Positions 59,796 to 64,000 of a stretch of DNA of 64,000 nt are shown piece after piece. Within the stretch, counting starts at the first letter, position 1. Every line of letters begins with the position of its first letter. Position numbers and translations under genes: made by a program. The stretch is taken from assembly GCA_949316495.1 (NCBI GenBank), contig OX439000.1:70252570-70316569 (forward strand), given 5' to 3'. Under the pieces are notes generated by a model. It was not told the DNA's origin. It worked only from the letters and a program-made list of their open reading frames with translations, and ran no database searches. Origin of the DNA: Amphiduros pacificus (taxonomy: Eukaryota; Annelida; Polychaeta; Phyllodocida; Hesionidae).

Positions 59796-60851
59796 TCATC
59801 CTACTCTCTCTACTAACATCACTCCGACAAAGCCATTCTCTGTAAGATAAAATACTTTGTGTGTATTTAGAGTTTTCTCTATTATTGCCCTTATTGAATT
59901 CATACTATTTAGTTCCTATACAGCAGCCAGCTGGTGTCGGTCGCCACTGGCATTTTGTAGCACTTTTTATCACTATTTGGACATTTTGACACCTTATCAG
60001 GACAGACGCTTATCAAGCTTCTCCACACTAACAACTGTGCATCCTATTTTCTGTGAAGATGATATTTTGATGAAATACTAATTCTAAATGATCCTAACTT
60101 CAACTACTACTAACTACTACTATTAATCCTATTACTACTTATACTATTATAAGCACTGCGTGGTTAACATGTGGTGTGATTTGTACAGATGGATGAATGC
60201 CCCCATCCTCCCCTCAAATCCCCCGCCCTTCCCCACCGACACACACACACCACCATCATGTCGTGTTCATGCCGTGTAGACACTCGGGTCATATCTTTGT
60301 ATACTACCAAATAGGCAACCTATATACAATGCACAGGTCTGGCCACAATCTAATACAAAAAAAGGTCATTGTAGCCATTTTGAATGCGCATATTTATAAT
60401 AAAAAAAATTGTATAAAGTGATATAAAATTATTATAATTGTAATTTGAAAATATCAAGTGATTAGTTAATTTGGTGATTGTTTGTGCCACCAAGTTTCAA
60501 GCTGCAGAAGCTGACGAGTTGTCTCCGTTTGAATGGTGACCCAGTTTTAAACTGCAGGACCAATGAAACAGAATCTAGAATATAATCATTGTGCAAAGTA
60601 TGAAAGTATATTATAAAGCAGTTTGTATATTCAAATAAAAAATAGTTACTATAGGCATGGAAACAGTATTAGGTCAGATAAATCAAAAATATATTCTTGA
60701 TATATGCTAGGGTTAACATATGTATGGAGTCAGCTAAACATATGTGACACACATTGTACCAAATAAAGGCCTTCGTAAATCCCTGCTTGTCAACAACACA
60801 GTCAAAAACAACAACAAAACACTGGTCTTGAGACATCAAACATGGCACTGT

Positions 60852-60865
60852 CCACCAGGGGGCAG
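60852..60865 (+). promoter_or_regulatory. CTCF-like motif CCACCAGGGGGCAG (exact)
   Basis: All 14 positions match the CTCF core. It lies downstream of the gene. Confidence 0.5.
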
Positions 60866-61397
60866 TCACTGGCTACTCATGGGATTTATTTATATTGAAA
60901 AGTTTGTCATGAATTTTAGTCTGAGTGTTCACATAGAGGTAGCTTCACAGGATATATCATATGTAAATACTGAAAGGTGCTAAACAGTTGAAAATGTACA
61001 TATTACTTGACCTAGATCAATAAGTCAACTTTATGTAGCTGTTAAAAAGCAAGCACAACATATTAATTGTGTGTTCAGTTGATTCATCTCTGGTGGACAG
61101 TGGTCTGTGCTAAGACTAGGCTAATAATATTCATATACCCTAAAATAAACTATCTGCTTATACACCAAAACAATCATAAAGTTAAATGTCATAATTCTGC
61201 TTTCTGGGTTTGGGTCCCCAGAAGTAGAATTCTATTTTCCAAGTTATTTGTGATCAATTGTAAGGTATTTTGTAAGTATAATGATTTTTCGACATAATTG
61301 ACAAAATTTGAAACAAGAAAAAAAATCCCAGGAAATTTGTTTGAAAACTCATAGATATCATATAAACTAAATTATTAAAGCAGACGACTCCAGGCCT

Positions 61398-61411
61398 GTT
61401 GCCATGACAAC
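61398..61411 (+). promoter_or_regulatory. RFX X-box motif GTTGCCATGACAAC
   Basis: Near-ideal RFX palindrome (ideal GTTGCCATGGCAAC), in the 3' flank. Confidence 0.45.
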
Positions 61412-62892
61412 CTGGCATGTTGATTATAGAGAATACAAAGCCCACAAACTAAACCCAACTTTGATGACATTGTAATTCCTACTGCAGACTATGATACATT
61501 ATTAAAAGCTATTGTGGTTGGTTGAAAAACCCATGTCAATCTTCTTAGGCATAAGTACAAAATACCGCATGACAATTTATTATAATTGTAAATAAAGTAT
61601 TGAATGTACAATTTTCTTGTAAGCCAATGTACATAGCTCATGAAGTATATGTATATTTCACTTTGTTTCATTTGATGAAATACCTATGCCTTAGGGGGCC
61701 TTACGGTGATTCATGGGCCCCTTGTAACATTTTTATTCATTTCCTTCTGAAGATAGCTCAAAGCATTTAGTTGAAAATGATCCAAAGTCATAATCAGTTT
61801 TCTAGTCTACATTCATAATACCAAAGTTTTATATATAATATTGATTTTGTCCGCATTCCCGTTCCAATATAGTTGGGTATATGAACATATATACTAGTCT
61901 GTATCACATTTTAATTATTAGTAATTTTTGTGCAATGCATGTCCCTGTTTATGATGGTTATGAGGATTGAGTGGTTGGTATTTTTGTACAAAATTTCTGG
62001 AGTGAATGGGTTGATTGAATATTTACTTCTGAATGAGAAAATAAGCGAGTTCAACTGACAGTGCTTCTTGCTCCATGTTAATATAGACTATATATATGGA
62101 CCAGTTCCACTTATTCACGTCAGTTATCAATCCATTGTGTTATTTAGGTTTTACTATTTATGAGCTTTGGGGGTTGTTATAAAAGTATACAGTATATTGA
62201 TGGAAAGAATTGTAAGTAGATTGGTTGTGTATCTTCAAAGCCATGCAATCAAACAATGCGCATGTCTATGTATATGTACTAGAGGACGGGACACACATGA
62301 GAGCTGGTTATCAGCATGTGTTAGCATTATCCAATCATTCACCTCGGATTTTTTTTTATTAAAATGAACCTTTATCCAGTAAATTAATAAGTAATTTTAG
62401 AAGTAATTTTTATTGTTGAAATAATTAATTGGTAAACATTGAATTAACATGTATTATGATTGAAGCTAAATAATATGAAGTTGATGATAAATGAAATATG
62501 TCAAACAGTTACCGTTAAGTGAATTCTATTTGAGAATTTACACGATGCAATTTGTGTAGACAAGTTGGACTTATCTAGCAGTTTTAAGGTCAGTCCAAGG
62601 GGATTGGTTGAGACTTCCGATTATGTCTCCCATATTTTGTGATGTGTTTCAGTTGTGTATCTAAAATATGGCAATGTGTTACATAATCTTAGCCAGAATG
62701 ATACCACAGTGAACTGTTATGTGACAATTGTGATCAAACGATAAACCCCACCAAATGCTCCAATGTACAGATGATGTGTCAGTTTATTTAAATATTGTTT
62801 TTTATCATTTGTTATTTATCAAAGTGCTGTTGGCAACTTGTAATGCATTAAGCTCACAGAAGAATGTGATGAGTCTGTAATGACAGAATCAC

Positions 62893-62906
62893 CCACCAGG
62901 GGGCAG
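62893..62906 (+). promoter_or_regulatory. CTCF-like motif CCACCAGGGGGCAG (exact)
   Basis: All 14 positions match the CTCF core and are identical to the site at 60852, but the flanks differ, so it is not a simple duplication. Confidence 0.5.
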
Positions 62907-63900
62907 GGCACACAGGTCAGCGCAGGCATCTATGTTGGATCTACCTGCAAGTATTTTATATTAAAAATTGTCACAACCTGTGTGCCTCATCCCCGGGCCC
63001 TGGCTGTAAGATGTCCATTTGTACATGAGTTGTAATCACATGATTTTCTTGTCCATACAATATAATAATTACTTTTTATATACTAGAATATCTATATGAC
63101 TCTGTGGACTTTGGCTCAATTTGTGTATGTGAACAAGACCAGCGTTATACATGTCTCCATGCTGCTAGGGTTAATCTCCCCCATTATAAGGTCCCTCTCT
63201 TGTCTTGCTATCATCTAGTTTGTAGCTGATGACACGTTTGTTGTAAGGTCATGAGGTCAAGGTCACAGATAAGTTATTGTGTCCTTGACCTTGTATGTGC
63301 TACCTGGTGTGAAAGACTTAGTTGTGTTTGTCACATTGAATAGGCAGGGCATTGCCTAAAATTCTATTAATACTGAGAAGTCCCATAAGTATGCTTTACT
63401 TTTCAGAAACTGTAAATGTTAATATATTTGTTCTAAAATATTGGATGTATTACAAATTTCCAATAATTAACATGAAGTTATTTACTCTGACTTGGTCAGG
63501 AAGATTTAGATATTTGCTTCAAAGATGTTGTCATGTTTACAAATTTTCCCCAATAAAATAACAAATGGCCCAAGTTAGACAAGACCCTGTCTCAAGTGAC
63601 ACTTGCCCCCTCCCTGTCTCACGCAAACATCCAGAGCCACACGATGCAGACCAATCCTATAGGCTTATGCTTATTATATATGCCATCAATTGTTTCTATT
63701 TTGGCTACTCTCAGTCATCATAATAATTCATCGTACTGAAGTTGAGAATGCTAACATTGACGGTCTGATATGGAATTGTGCACTATGCATGAGGCATGCC
63801 TGGCTATAAGTATGGTCTGGAGACGTGGTGGATGATACCAGTTGCAGGGAGGTTATCCGTGCATGATTTGGTGCTACTGTAAGTAGGAGGTTTTGTGTCA

Positions 63901-63914
63901 GTCACTATAGCAAC
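63901..63914 (+). promoter_or_regulatory. RFX X-box-like motif GTCACTATAGCAAC
   Basis: Fits GTHNYYATRRNAAC. A one-off copy GGATCCATGGAAAC follows at about 63925. Confidence 0.35.
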
Positions 63915-64000
63915 TGCAAACAATGGATCCATGGAAACTGTTTCTCTGTTACTTCAAACATTGCTTCATGATTTTTGTAACATAGCAGAAATATGGTACC

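Larger units (their letters stand above)
57541..64000 (+). other. 3' UTR and downstream flank
   Basis: No further gene recognised on either strand. The first part (57541 to about 58260) is of mixed composition with a degraded repeat built on GTTCCCTGCAG (57795-57975), probably 3' UTR. Later sequence is AT-rich with a (TA)n(GA)n tract, a short 20-bp repeat, two exact CTCF-like motifs and two RFX X-box-like sites. AATAAA hexamers occur at 58831 and several later points, so the transcript end is not fixed by sequence. Confidence 0.55.

Overview
The window is AT-rich metazoan nuclear DNA. It has long spliceosomal introns, phase-consistent short exons, dense unrelated minisatellites and (TA)n/(GA)n microsatellites. 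There are no operons and no ribosome binding sites. A bilaterian marine invertebrate is likely (the kinase family, RFX X-box-like and CTCF-like motifs), but I cannot place the phylum from sequence alone.

One gene is supported. It lies on the + strand and enters the window already inside its kinase domain. Twelve exons (16729-16858, 24892-25037, 30865-31019, 32433-32562, 41878-42072, 46495-46994, 47499-48787, 50510-50679, 50968-51119, 51480-51753, 51983-52182, 57430-57540) join in frame into 1,150 residues plus a stop. They encode the C-terminal half of a CAMKL/AMPK-related Ser/Thr kinase that most resembles HUNK: activation loop from DFG to APE, the C-lobe, a UBA-like segment, and then a tail of about 960 residues that human HUNK lacks at this length. 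The tail carries an RS/Lys-rich basic stretch, a charged helix-like stretch, a C2HC zinc-knuckle-like motif, an acidic run, two [S/T]xIP motifs and a C-terminal -TQV PDZ-ligand-like end. The N-lobe and catalytic-loop exons are not visible and should lie upstream of position 1.

Layout: 1-16728 is probably the intron before the DFG exon (or its end plus intergenic DNA), with arrays of 29, 46, 49 and 15 bp units and several unique islands that look like candidate enhancers. 16729-32562 holds the kinase and UBA-like exons, separated by introns with 38, 34, 27, 18 and 34 bp arrays. 32563-46494 is two long introns around one basic exon. 46495-52182 is the compact tail-coding cluster. 52183-57429 is a last intron with a G-rich 15/14 bp array. 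57430-57540 is the terminal exon, and 57541-64000 is 3' UTR and flank with no further recognised gene.

Most long open frames in the window are products of tandem repeats whose unit length is a multiple of three (15, 18, 27 bp) or rotates through three frames (29, 34 bp), and are not genes. I saw no viral, retroelement or transposase coding sequence.
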